DNA from: Heterobilharzia americana
Taxonomy: Eukaryota > Platyhelminthes > Trematoda > Strigeidida > Schistosomatidae
Assembly: GCA_944470555.2 (NCBI GenBank)
Contig: OX104130.1
Span: 71,057,160-71,121,159, forward strand
Length of the DNA: 64,000 nucleotides
Reading direction: 5' to 3'
Shown: positions 1-11,700 of the stretch, in pieces
How the letters are laid out: each line of letters begins with the position of its first letter
Numbering within the stretch: the stretch's first letter is position 1
The notes under the pieces: model-generated
Told to the model about the DNA's origin: nothing
The model's database searches: none
Seen by the model: only the letters and a program-made list of their open reading frames with translations
Position numbers and translations under genes: made by a program

Positions 1-65
1 GCATTAACCTTTATCTTCCAGCTCAGAGGACAACACCATCAAAATTTTCCTCCCCTATACATCTT

Positions 66-155
66 TGTCTACTTTGATATTAGTCTCTTTCTAACCACTT
101 TTTCCTTGGATGTTACTGTGAAGTGTGGCAATTTGAACCGAAGCACTTCGGCGCA
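66..155 (+). mobile_element. Second-family LINE 3' UTR remnant
   Basis: CTACTTTGATAT.AGTCT, the downstream TACTGTGAA.TGTGGCAATT and TTGAACCG blocks match the reverse complement of 16,845-16,925. This places a LINE 3' end in plus orientation at the window start. The coding part would lie upstream, outside the window. Confidence 0.5.
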
Positions 156-169
156 AGGCTGATTTCTCC

Positions 170-1480
170 TGTCTGTCATATTATTGTAGCCTTTTCTCGT
201 AGAATCCTATGAATGTCATTCACAGTTAGCTAAGTTTTTTAGTGTGCTACTTGACTGAATAAGGCTTCTCACAATGTCTGGAATGTGTTTTTCAAATAGT
301 TTACTGTATGAGTATTCATTTTTACTTTGAGTGACGTAAGTTGTTGATTATTTCTTGCGTCACTGACATGTAGCTCCGTGTATTGCTTAATCTGAAATCT
401 GGTAGGGAATGCATGTTCGTCCAGTTCATTATGAAATTACACCAGGCAATGATAGCAGGCAACAGAATAGTGGCTGGTTGAAGTGTTCCACCATTATTTT
501 TTCAACTGAGAAGGAACCGACTATGTACCGCTTAAGAGCTCCAAAGAAAATCTTCCTTTTAAGAAAATACAAGTGTTGTACACATGTAGGACATCTTTTT
601 TTCGTGTTTATTGTTTAGGAGTTATATGATGTTCGTATTGAAATCATTAGACGTTAAAACCTCCATACGCAAAGTCTACTGGTAGCCTAAGAACTTTTGG
701 TACGCATATTCATTACGGTGACCTTATAGAAATGTCTGTCATATATGATCCAGTACATGCGTCTGAACTCTATTCAAGAAGCTGAACGGTTAGTTTGCTC
801 ATTTAAGGTTAAATATATCAAAGCTTTTGATCAGAATAATTCAGCCTTACAACATAGGTAATAAATAGTACCGAAATTCTAACCACTCAAGCTTGTGTTT
901 GTATGATGAAAGATACAGAATCTCACTTCGCTACAAACAATAAAGGAAATGTCTAGAGGAAGGTTGATGCAAATAATTTATTCAGTGGAATATATGCGTT
1001 CGCTAATTAACTAGGATTTCAAATGGTAACAAAAAATGCACTTCCGTAAGATAAGCTTACAGAGGGTGAGTATATTGTTCTCTGAGGTGTGGGTGGATTT
1101 ATTCGTTTCAATGTATACAGGTGGTCAGTGGTTACCTTCTAAGAACGTAGTAAATATTTTTTATGTAATCTATGGGAGAGAGCTATTCAGCTTGTAACTA
1201 TGGTTAGACTAAACAGTATTGGCTGTATTGAAAACTGAAATATCTCAGGTTTTTGTTTGCAACTTGGTTGACGTTACTCAACAGTTTGGGTGTGGTTGAA
1301 TGTCACTATTCACAAAATTTGTAATATGTTATCGAGGTATTTGGTTGTATCTGATGACAAAAATTGACGGGTGAAATAATCTTCGTAACATCAAATTAGT
1401 TCACAGCTTCTGTTGATTATTGAGGTATCTTTTGTGCAATACCTTCGGATATTTTGAATTGTACTGTAATGACCGGCTGT
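170..1480. other. No recognisable gene or element
   Basis: AT-rich DNA. The one short open frame (409-618) has no family features. Nothing supported. Confidence 0.6.
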
Positions 1481-1489
1481 TCATAGGTT

Positions 1490-1740
1490 TCGTCTAGCCT
1501 TTAGGTAGGTAGGCACGTTGTTACAGGGGGGTGTATAGAGAAGTTTGAGTTTGGTGGTGACCACGAAAATCTGGAGAGGAAGAGAAAAACTTGAGCTGAC
1601 GACTCAGCAAGTAATAATAGAAGATAACTGACGAACGACAGAGCTTGACAGCGAAGAGGTGAGGCGATCTAGAAATCGAAACTGGAAGGCGAACGAGTAA
1701 GATTTCGAGTGCGTTACAGTAATTCCTCTTCCTCATAGCG
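1490..1740 (+). repeat. Dispersed repeat, inverted partner at 7,240-7,490
   Basis: GTTTCGTCTAGCCTTTAGGT, then AGGCACGTTGTTACAGGGGG and onward to GAAACTGGAAGGCGAACG, recur as reverse complement at 7,480-7,270. Nothing coding was recognised. The pair brackets the Penelope-like element and about 5.5 kb of DNA. Its class is unknown. Confidence 0.7.
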
Positions 1741-2721
1741 GTTATTATTCATCACAACAAAACTCCGTCACCTTGTATATATGACTGCTGGGATGCTAAT
1801 TACCTCAGTCAGTGCAGCTACTCTTTTCACCAGTGCGCTGTCTAACCATTAACCTTATCTCAGTGACTTGGTCTGGATAGGGTAGACTTTTATCATTATT
1901 GTAAAGAGATAAGTTCCTACTAATCAGAGCACGTATGGAACACCTTAGTAAATCAGTTAAACATGTTTTTTCTCTGTTCAAATTTATAAAGAAAATAAAG
2001 AGATGGGCTGGGAATATTTACTTCTGGAGTAAGTGTGTAGCGTCAAAATGTCATTCATTTCCATAGAAGTATTCTTATAGATTTCGTGCTGAATAATACA
2101 ATGCAAATTTCGAAGAGAATACTAGTTTCCTTAAGATTTTAAATGTGTGCCAATTGGGTTTCCTTGAAATCTTAGTCCACTATCCACTATTATTTGTATA
2201 CAAATTACACGCTACTGAATAATTTGTGAGTAGTCAAAATAACTATCAGAATCACATGGTTACATTTAGGAACTCTGTATGCGTGACCCTCTTGATCCAG
2301 ATAAACATTGACTTATTAAAACAAGTGTGGGCTATCGTAGTGTGGAGAGATACTGATGAGCAATTTCTGGGGGTTTTCATATAATGAATCTCATCTCTTT
2401 GTTCTGGTAGTGTATTGTCAAATCTACTGTCAATGCGAACAGTGAGGCTTTTTATATAAACTATGATCAAGATTTGATCGTATAGTATGGCGAATATTGG
2501 GCGCTGAGTAAAAGGTTGAAATTATATATAGAATTGTATTTGTGTAAATCACAGTGGGTTTGAAATCAAATAATTCCAACGTTTCGCACGGAAGTCTGGT
2601 CCGAGCTTCTTCAGGGATATAATCAAAAAGTATCAAGGATATATAAATAAATTCAAAAAACGTATATCTAATCAAATTTTGAGGGAGTTGTGGAGATTTG
2701 GAAATGTATCAAGTTGTTATT

Positions 2722-2935
2722 CATCATAGACTGACATCAGTTGGAGGAACAAAGGAGACTTGGGAGCACTGGACAGCTGTTTCGCCCTAGTACGGAACTC
2801 CTCAGCAGTGCGCACCCACGACCTTCAGGTTCCGCGCCAGCGCGTTACCATTGAGCTACTGGATCAACGAAATAGCTGTCCAGTGCTCCCAGGTTTCCTT
2901 TGTTCCTCCAACTGATGTCAGTCTTCGATGAATAA
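2722..2935. repeat. Foldback tRNA-derived SINE with hammerhead ribozyme (Sm-alpha-like)
   Basis: Two arms of about 56 bases (2,728-2,784 and 2,869-2,925) are reverse complements with about three mismatches. Between them lies a tRNA-like stretch read on the minus strand, with A box TAGCTCAATGG near 2,850. The left arm plus adjoining bases forms a hammerhead on the minus strand; the right arm carries only the second half of that motif on the plus strand. Related copies occur near 25,046, 49,470 and 56,826. Schistosome Sm-alpha repeats are known to encode active hammerheads; family assignment is by motif and context. Confidence 0.75.
2766..2811 (-). ncRNA. Hammerhead ribozyme motif, complete core
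   Basis: Minus strand 5' to 3': stem I strand GCACTG (2811-2806); core CTGAGGA (2805-2799, fitting CUGANGA); stem II opening G at 2798 paired with C at 2784, with G-U pairs next to it; GAAA (2783-2780); a very short stem III ACA/TGT around GC; cleavage triplet ending in C at 2772; then CAGTGC (2771-2766), which pairs perfectly with the stem I strand. Short stem III is typical of this class and may require dimer formation. All invariant core positions I can check are present. Confidence 0.75.
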
Positions 2936-3277
2936 AAACTTGGTGTATTTAATCTCCTCGTCCAATCCTCTTCGTGTAGTCATTGTCTTCCTAAATTATG
3001 ATAACTAATCATTCAGTGTGAACTTGTATGTCTTTTTTTAGCATGACGTATTTATGTATGTATGTACTCCAGTTCATATTCGTCTGGATTGTAAATATCA
3101 GACAAAAAGGGGACATTGGTGACAGTCATTCGGTTACGGTTCTTTATAAGTACAAATTGAAAAGGATGAGACGAATGTGTATACAACTTCAGTTGAAGTA
3201 AAGTGGTGAATAGTGTTAGCGAATTCTCTCCGCATTGATTTACCGATATAGAGTGTAAATGACTGGTAGTTATGATA

Positions 3278-3335
3278 GTGGTGGTGGTGATGATGATGAT
3301 GATAATAACAATCATAATAAAAATAATAATAATGA
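3278..3335. repeat. Microsatellite (GTG/GAT/AAT)n
   Basis: An imperfect trinucleotide run moves from GGT to GAT to AAT units. Simple-sequence DNA only. Confidence 0.9.
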
Positions 3336-3395
3336 ATCAGGTCAGTGCATGTTGTGTTGTTATTGATGCAGAAATAATGGAGTTGAGATCAGTGT

Positions 3396-5150
3396 TTTGA
3401 GTCACCCTTTCTGTTTACTAATTAGTAATGGCCAACAGGCAGCTAACTGTACTCCATCTCGTCTGTTCAAACTGTCTGGATTCGCCCATGTAAGCAGGGC
3501 CTCGGCTGTCAGTTTTTCTTGGTATGACCCAAAACCTTTTTGTAGAACTTTAGTTCCGTCAAAGTCGATTTTATGTCCCATTTCTATGGAGTGTAACGCG
3601 ATCGCAGATTTGTTTTCTAGTTTCTTAACCCCTGCTGAGGGTTTTGGAATCTGCTTTAAGCATAGTTTATACTCATTGACTCTCATACTTACCTATCTAG
3701 CTGTTTCCCCTACATATACTGCAGTACAATCTCCGCATTTGATCTTATAGACGCAGTTCTTCTGATTTTTTCTTTAGGTACTACACCCTCAGCTTTAATT
3801 ATGTTAGAACGTAGGGTATTTATTGCACGGAAGTAAACTTTTATGTCGTGTTTGTTGAGAATCCTTCTTATCTCTTCTGAAGTCTGCTTTCGGTATGGGA
3901 TTATGACCATGCTTGTTTAATTCTTCGGAGGGATTTTTGGGACATCTTTAATTTCATTTTTTATAATACGTCTAACGAAAAATTTGGGATAATTGTTTGC
4001 TTCCAGTGTGTGGCAAACTAACTTTAATTCTTCTTTCTTGTCCTCTTTCGTTGTAACAAGACAGTGAGCCCTACTAATCAAATTCCTTGCTTTTAGCGTA
4101 GTAGTCAAAGGATGTGCAGACTGATAATCGAGATATCTGTCAGAATGTGTTGCTTTTCTGAATATCTTAATCTTTAGTTTGTTGTAATCCCGTCTTTCCA
4201 CCATACAGTCCATAAAGTTTAATTTCGACAAACCAGATTCAACTTCCTTGGTGAAAGTAATACTTCCGCACACATTATTTATGTGACTGAAGAGTTCATC
4301 CAAACTGTTTCGTTTTGATGATGACAAACGTGTCGTCTACGTACCTTAACCAGATTCTTGGAGGTGTAGAGCAATTTCCAATAGCATTAGTCTCTAAGGA
4401 ATGCATGAACAAATTAACTACTATTGGTGATACTGGAGATCCCATTGCTATACCATCCGTCTGTCGATACAGATCTCATCTGAACGTGAATACAGTCGAT
4501 AGTAAGCATAATTCCAGGGACTTCAGAATTTCTCCCTGATCTAATAGACAACGTGAACTTAGGTCAGTATCTGACAGCAGTAGGTTATGAATGATATCTA
4601 ATGCATCTTTAATAGGCACGTTAGTAAATAAAGAGCAAACATCAAAACTTGCCATTATTTTGTCTTCTTCAATGTAAGATGAAATGATCTTATTCATGAA
4701 TTCAGACGAATTCTTTATTATATATTTTAATTCCTTTTCGTATGGTTTTAGGACTCGTGAAATATATTTTGCTGAATTGTATGTGCTTGAGTTAGTAAAA
4801 TCCACAATTGGTCCGAGAGGTGTATGAAGTTTAGACAATCCGTAGAATCTACAAGCGTTGCAACTTTTTGGTGCTAATGAGAACCATAGAGAAGTACCTA
4901 ACTTGTACTTTATAGATTGTATGAGTCTGCTAGTGTCGGCTTTCAGCTTGTTCAGTGTTACACGTGACTTTGTAGGGTTTATCTTCTGATAGGGACAAGC
5001 ATTAAGATGTTCTCTTGCCTTCTTCTCGTAATCGGTTGCATTCATTACCACTGTAGTGTTTCCCTTGTGAGGTTTTATTCGTCTTTGCTGTGCATGAAAG
5101 TTACTTGGGCACCAGACTATCCAGCAATTTTTTTCATACTAAACTTTATC
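3396..5150 (-). mobile_element. Penelope-like element: RT plus GIY-YIG endonuclease, 5'-truncated and decayed
   Basis: Penelope-like elements encode one protein with reverse transcriptase and a C-terminal GIY-YIG endonuclease. Minus-strand blocks in order are KGNTTVVMNATDYE (near 5,050), FYGLSKLHTPLGPIV (near 4,840), motif A MASFDVCSLFTNVPI (near 4,640), motif B GIAMGSPVSPIVV (near 4,440), motif C LRYVDDTFVII (near 4,340), LNFMDCMVERR, then TSEEIRRILNKHDI, the GIY-YIG part VYKIKCGDCTAVYVGETAR (near 3,730), an in-frame stop, and SAIALHSIEMGHKIDF (near 3,600). Motif residues survive, but at least three frameshifts and a stop separate them. The N-terminal region found in full elements is missing. 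It lies downstream of the NTPDase 3' end. Confidence 0.88.
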
Positions 5151-6560
5151 ATGATAACAAACGAGCTTCAGCTGATTTAAAGCTCCACGTCTGATATGCT
5201 AATTTTTTACTAAGCCACTTTGAAAATATTGAGTATCTGAAGCTACTATTACAAATAAACTTGTGTATTGGGGAAAAGATTTAAATCTCTCCTGTCTAAA
5301 TCTTCTATATACTTCTCATAAAGTGGCACAGAAATTGGTGCTTATATGTACGTCTGCAAGCGAGTATCGGGAAATATTCAGCTGTAGTGGAGGATGAATG
5401 GGGGTATTTCTTTATTCTGAAGTATACATATGTGGTCATAAGCAGAATAGCTTTTTCAAAGAGGTTTATGTTCACTACCTTCATATGACGCATTATATTT
5501 GTAGCGGAAAATAATTCCCCGAAATCAGTAGCCTAGGGTTCGATGAGATTCAGCAATGATGGTGACTTTCATAGTTTTAACAAACTCGCTAAGCAGAAGG
5601 CATATGTTCAAGTATCCGCGCCATTTAGCACGTTGTTGTGCTGTGCTGCTTGTAAGCAACCCTTTAGCCAGATAGTCGGAACGCATCGGTGTTTTGGCAC
5701 GGCTATTAAATATGCTGTTCCATCTGGATACTCTGTTGTGTTTTTTCATGATCTCGTGCTCGTGGGTACATACATAACAAGTACGAATAATTAGTGAATG
5801 GCCTTTTATGTCTGCCAAGTTTGCGTAAGATTAATACCCTGAATATTCACACAACGATGAGTTATAGGAAGGTAGTGTTCAGCTCAAAAGTGTACATCAA
5901 AACACTAAGGGTTCGTCTTCGGTATTGATAGCTTTCCATGGATGACATAATAGTTATAATTTTGTCTAGGAATTTAAGACAAATGTGTTAATTACGGACG
6001 TGTTTTTTGTCGGTTAACTATATTTGTTAAAATTTTGATGTTTCCCAAGCGTATATTGCTTTTCTGTACCAAAATACTCTTCATTTATTTTAATATCAAC
6101 CTCTTAATTCATATTTACCACTAGAATGTGTTGGCTCTTTAGTATTCGTCATTATCTATTTTGCTTACTTTATCGGTCAAGAACTGGGGAAGGATACATG
6201 AATGAGATTCCTGGGGCCTAGTTTTTAACTTGTGTTACAACTAATAAACTTCCATTCGTTGAACATTTTTACCACTATCTAGAACTAACCATAACTGGAT
6301 AGTAAATACTCCATTTTTGATAATTTGACAATAAGTTTCTTGTATAATCAAGCGATTCATGAGAAAATGAGGGTAATTTCCTCGTGAATATGTGTGAAAA
6401 TCTAATTCACTTGTGTGGTAAGTTATTTAAGCTCCCATCTATTCTTGTTGACTTATTTCGGTAGTCTAAATTGTATATATTAATTAACGGTGATTTTAGA
6501 ACCTGGCTCTGAATAGACCTTTTTGATCTCTGACTCTTCAAAGGATGACTAATACTGAAA
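5150..6560. other. No recognisable gene or element
   Basis: Overlapping open frames of 83-97 codons occur on both strands at 5,525-5,818 without motifs. They may be part of an old repeat, but I cannot name it. Confidence 0.5.
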
Positions 6561-6875
6561 ATTATCATTTGGCTGTCTGAGATAGACGTGGTTTGGCAGA
6601 TTAGTATTTATGCTGGGTGATGATTGAAGGTGAAAAGAAAATTGGGACCCCAGCCAGATTCTAACCCGCGACAACTGGGTTACCGGCCCGGCGCTCTAAC
6701 AAGTGAGCCACGAAATAAACCCTTGGTGACTGAAGTAAAAAAACCTGGTCAGCTGTCGGACCTCGTAGATCACTTGGTAGAGCACCGGGCCGGTAACCCG
6801 GTGATCATTGGTTCAAAACCGGCTGCGGTCCAAATTTTACTTTCACCTTTAATCATCATGCGGTATAATACTGAA
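6561..6875. repeat. Palindromic repeat with two inward-facing tRNA-like units
   Basis: The left arm has GATAGACGTGGTTTGGCAGA, then the GGTGATGA...GGTGAAA.GAAAATT block and a tRNA-like unit on the minus strand (about 6,646-6,716). After a 40-base centre comes a tRNA-like unit on the plus strand (6,758-6,831) and the inverse of the left-arm block (CAAATTTTACTTTCACC). It is the same family as 41,560-42,297 and 44,004-44,591. Confidence 0.75.
6758..6831 (+). pseudogene. tRNA-Thr-like sequence (SINE head)
   Basis: The 74 bases can be folded with acceptor GGACCTC/GCGGTCC (6 of 7 pairs) and anticodon stem CCGGG/CCCGG enclosing loop CCGGTAA, which would place anticodon GGT (Thr). The A box region is TAGATCACTTGG and the B box GGTTCAAAACC is degenerate. 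It is embedded in a repeat, so it is treated as tRNA-derived rather than a working tRNA. Confidence 0.6.
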
Positions 6876-7239
6876 AAGCTGGTTCTTCAACAATATGACT
6901 TATCACATTGTTTCATAACAATAAAATATCTTCTGTTTTATTTTGTAACTAATACAGTTACTATGCGTTATTACTGTGATTTTATTTCTATCTCCTTCTG
7001 CTTGGTCATTTGTTACCCTGAAGTTGTCCAACCCATTTTAGACAGAAATTTCAATGTTGCAGTTTAATAGTGTTTTCTTATGCCTTGTACGCCACCATTT
7101 TAAATCTTCTCCTTATTACTGAACTTCACAGTATATTCATCTTGCACTCAACAGCAGCCATCTACTCGAATGCAACTCACACCAGCTTCATACACCATAC
7201 CTAGCCTCTGACTCATTCGGGTACAACCAGGCACTGAGG

Positions 7240-7490
7240 ATAGTGCCTCCAAAGAAGAGGAAGTAGTATAACGAGTTTGAAATCTTACTCATTCACCTTC
7301 CAATTTCGATTTCTAGACTGCCTCACCTCTTCGTTGTCAAGCTCTACCGTTTGTCAGTTATCTTATTCTCTTTTCGTTTTCAGATTCTGTTGGTCTCCAA
7401 CAAGCTCGCACTGCTCTACCCGCCCCCTTGCAACAACGTACTTACCTACCTACAGGCTAGACGAAAACCTATCTCTAACTTATCTAGATA
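7240..7490 (-). repeat. Dispersed repeat, inverted partner of 1,490-1,740
   Basis: CCTTGCAACAACGTACTTAC, then CTACAGGCTAGACGAAAACC, and the preceding TCTAGACTGCCTCACCTCTT stretch are the reverse complement of the 1,490-1,740 repeat with scattered differences. The similarity stops near 7,255. Confidence 0.7.
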
Positions 7491-8356
7491 TTATGACTGA
7501 GATATTTCATGGGATTTCTTGAATTTCAAAACCCCGCTTGATTCTGAAGTTTCCTTAGTTAAACTTCTATGTCGGATGAAACCGTTCAATTTGTACAAAC
7601 CCATGTGATCATTATTATCCTTATCAATGAAGACTGCAGTTGAGCTAATCTCCAAGTGTTAACAAGAAACTGAATAAAGACGATTGGAATACCTTCACAA
7701 TGAAAACAGGACAAATTATTTTATTGTAAAATATGCACACTTGATTGATCTGTTCTGACATTTGTACATACATAATTGAAAGAAATAAAGTAATTGTGAC
7801 ATCACATTGTAGACTTAAAGTAACGGATATTTATAACATTTGTAGACAACCAATCAGAAGAAAGGAATACCTAATAAAAGTAATAATACTGTGAAGACAG
7901 ACAGGCAGCAGTAAAACACATGCAAAACACCAATCATGGAAATATATGAGTACTGGACACAGAATTACGATTGGTCTATTAAGATACATAAACGTTACAA
8001 AGAAGGTCAGACATTATAACAAATACGTACCGAATACCAGTGACAGAAAGATAAAAATGTCCTAGATAAATTACCGAAAATTTCAGTGATTTCCAGTGTA
8101 ATTATCCATTTTTTCAAAAATATTGTTTTGAATAACCCATAGGTGTATACAAAAATAGCAAAACAAAACAAAATGTTTTTCACGTTATACTCATTATATA
8201 ATGAATTGCAAATAAAATAGATTGAATGCAACAAACATAGGTGTAAAAACTTGGTGATATTCCTTAGCCGACTTCTTTGATTTCGTCATTGATCATTTCT
8301 ACTGTCTATCAATTAGAATGCTGTTTAATACCATGGAAGTAAACAATGATTACTTG

Positions 8357-8413
8357 TTTATTTGTTGAAGGTATTTAGCTGTATTACTGTACAAAGTAAA
8401 GCTTGTTTTTATT
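8357..8413 (-). promoter_or_regulatory. Candidate polyadenylation signals for the NTPDase transcript
   Basis: Two AATAAA hexamers lie on the minus strand at 8413-8408 and 8362-8357, about 90 and 140 bases after the stop codon. Either could end the transcript with a short 3' UTR. AATAAA is frequent in AT-rich DNA, so this is positional inference only. Confidence 0.4.
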
Positions 8414-8504
8414 GTTTACTCACTGAAAAGATAGAGTAAAGGGGTATGTTTGTGCGTGCGTAAGTTTGTGTGTATCCAGGTTTTTAAAACAATCATTAGT
8501 AGTA

Positions 8505-8714
8505 TTATGCCTGATTAACAGATTTTTTCGACTGTGAAGAATAACACTTTGTTATCAATATCCCAATGACAGATCCAATCAATAAGAATAAGAATAAAAT
8601 AAACAGTACAATAAATAATTTTGTACTCAGAGCGACTTTAGGACTTTCACTTGGTAAATGACCAGACTGATCCAGCATATATCCCAGTGCCCAACTGACT
8701 GATTTACCATTAAC
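8505..8714 (-). CDS. NTPDase terminal exon: apyrase region 5 and C-terminal transmembrane helix
   Basis: Acceptor TTTTTCAG precedes GTTAATGG at 8714; the stop TAA is at 8507-8505, giving 69 residues. The exon begins with VNGKSVSWALGYMLDQSG (region 5, equivalent to CD39 GWTLGYMLN), continues through a polar linker, then about 24 hydrophobic residues rich in Leu, Ile and Phe, and ends in a short lysine-containing tail KCYSSQSKKSVNQA. This is the expected C-terminal anchor with a short cytoplasmic tail. Confidence 0.95.
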   Translation of the reverse strand, partial: VNGKSVSWALGYMLDQSGHLPSESPKVALSTKLFIVLFILFLFLLIGSVIGILITKCYSSQSKKSVNQA

Positions 8715-11700
8715 CTGAAAAATCAAGAAAATACAATAAAACTGAAGTTGTTTCCCCACTTTTAATCAGACAAATAACGGAAACAAAATTTACATTTCGT
8801 TCCATTTAGATATTCATACAATAGGGTGATGGTTAAAGGTATTATGAACTGTATTGAAAAATGAAGCATCCAATCAATTAGATATCTGTGATGAAAATAG
8901 TCATTTATGAAAAAAATCCTCTTAACAGGGGAACTGGAAGCAATGAGAGTATACACTTCTTATACACACTATAATGTATCTTAAAATAAGATGGAAGACT
9001 TTTAGGAACACTCCTTCTTCGTGCATACTAAAGCTTTCACACAGAAAGCTCTTGGAAGTATGAAAAAAGTTTTTTTCTGATGAGCAAAAGAAACTGAGAT
9101 CAGTTTAATGACATTGTACTCCACTTTACTTTACACTTAACTTAAAACACTCCCGTGTGAAATGTTAAAAAAATCAGTGCTGTTATAGTTTTCACTGATT
9201 TTCTGTATTTGCCAATCTATGAATAAATACCGAGTGACCAGATGTTCTATGAAATTCGACCTCACTGCCACTCATTACACTTGGTCATCCATTCTTTGTA
9301 GTGATGGTCTTCATTAACTTTGAGGTATTTAAGATCATAACTTAAGTGCACTCGAATAGCTGACAATAAGTAAAAGCAGTCATAATCTTTCTATTGCAAC
9401 CTTTGTCAAGTATCATAGTTATCGACTGTCTTATAGGTTGTTGTCTTGCCTGGATTGATATGGTCTTTCTTGCACCATGATATTCCGCATGTTATCTCAA
9501 GTTCAAACCTGGCTTAAGCTTCAGTATCTGCAAGGGGTGTTTAATGTTTACCTTTAGATGAAAGATATTTTACACAGAAAACTGGATTTAGTGTTATATA
9601 ACATAAAATGTTATGTTTGATTTTTATTAATATAAAACGAGTTTTACTAAATAACTTTCACTAGGATTTTTTTCTATCTGCAAATAAAGTGGTTTACTAG
9701 TCGTATTCCTTCAACCATTATTCATTTTTAAATGTAAGAATGGAGAAGAAAAAATATGAGTGAAGTTTAAGCATACTTCTAGAAGCAACCGGTAATACCT
9801 GACTTAATGACATCAGAAGTGTCTGTTGGTAGTATGAGTGATAAGCACCACATTTAGAAGGCGATCCTTTATTCATATCATCCAGGTCTTCGTCGGTGGG
9901 TGTTTCAGTAGGCGGTATAAATGGGCACTGATGTTAACGGAGAACATATTAGCGAAGTAATGACTATTGCTTGACTGATAGCTGCTACCTCGATGTGGTG
10001 GTAGGGATTACATATCACAATGATCCAACAAACTATGCTGGTACAATACCTGTTTCCTCAACAGCCTGAAAAACGTGAAAGGCCTATTATGTAGTAGTTA
10101 GACCGAAAGCAGTCACAATGGTAGTGTAAATGGATCACTATGTTGGGGGTTTAAAAAGAGACACTGTCTCATATGGCGTCTGCCAACTTCAAGCCAACGA
10201 TAGACATAGATAGTTCACATTCCAATAAATCATCTTTAGAGAGGATCGGTGGAGGATTGACGCTGTTTCTGGGCTACTAGTTTGGACTCTGATTATGCAT
10301 TATTAAATGCTCGTGTATGTCTGCGCCTTACTGATCTCAGGAAACAGACGACAGTAAAACCCGTTTGTGCTTGGTTGAAAGTTGAGAACTTTTAGTATAT
10401 ATTTTGGCAGGAGATTAGTAAGCGTTTATCTAAACGTGACAACAGTGTTGATCCCGAGAAAACCCTTTGTGGGATTTTAAGTCTGTTGTAGAAACAGCGG
10501 TAACAGTTGCTAACCTACACCCTGAAGGTTAGCAGACGTCATTTAATTTCCTCGAAGTCCTCCGAAATGACTTATATGAAAAGACTCATTCAATGAGATT
10601 CTGACCACAATGAAGAACGAAGGCAACCCAAATGTGAATAAGCCAAGAATCTTCGCAGTGATCATGAGCAGTGGTGAGTGGCGAAGACGGGAGAGATATA
10701 GAAGGCACCAGAGTTGGGTAACTAATAAGCCCTACTAAAAATATCGGCAAGAAGATGGTGAGTGAAGCTGTTACCTAGAAGGATGAGACGCTGATTACGT
10801 TTCAGGACAGACGGCTAGAATGTTGGATGGAACACTTTGAAGCATAGCTCAACTGACCCACAGCCATGCTTCAGCTTCCCAGTATCCAGCCCAAACTTAA
10901 ACGGGACGGAGATGTTAGTCCTCAAACTCTCCTCGAAGTTGAGAAGGCTGTTTGAAACCTGTGGCAATGCCAAGCAGCAAAATCCAATGAATTCTCTTCA
11001 GAGATTTTACGGATGGGGGTAGAAAAGTGGTGATTAGAACGACTGAGATACCAGGTATTTTATGAGTATCACAGGTGGTGCCATCAGATTGGTTTAGACT
11101 AATCATCCCAGTCCACAAGAAGAGAGAGGTTTTGTGACAACCATGAGGGAGTCAATTTGACTAATATTCTTTCCAACATCTTTGGCTCCCTAGTAATCCG
11201 ACACCTAACTGGTGCTTGAGAACAGAAAACTAGAGAAAATCGTGAAGATTTCGGACCAGGACGAGAATACATAGATCGGATTTACACCCACCGATAGGTC
11301 TTGGAACACAGGTATACCTACCGGCCAGTGGCAGACACTTGCTATATTTCTTGACCTAAAGGCGACATTTGACTGTGTTGACTATGTAGTGTTGTGGCAG
11401 TGTCGGACTGTGAAAGGAATACCGAACGAGTATATGATGCTTATAATAGCTGTCTACACGAATTCATATATCATGTTTTATGAAGAGTTGTCATCTGAAT
11501 TAATGACAACTAGTGGTGTCCACCGGAAATAACCACTTTCACTGTTCGTATTTAACTTCATTATAGACGTACTGATGGACATAACCCTGGGTACATCTTA
11601 CAAACGTTCATGTACTGTCTGGAGGCCACTTGGTGGACTTGGGGAATGCAGACGATATTGTCCTGCTAGGTGAAGACGCTGACAAAGTGTAGGGTCTTTC

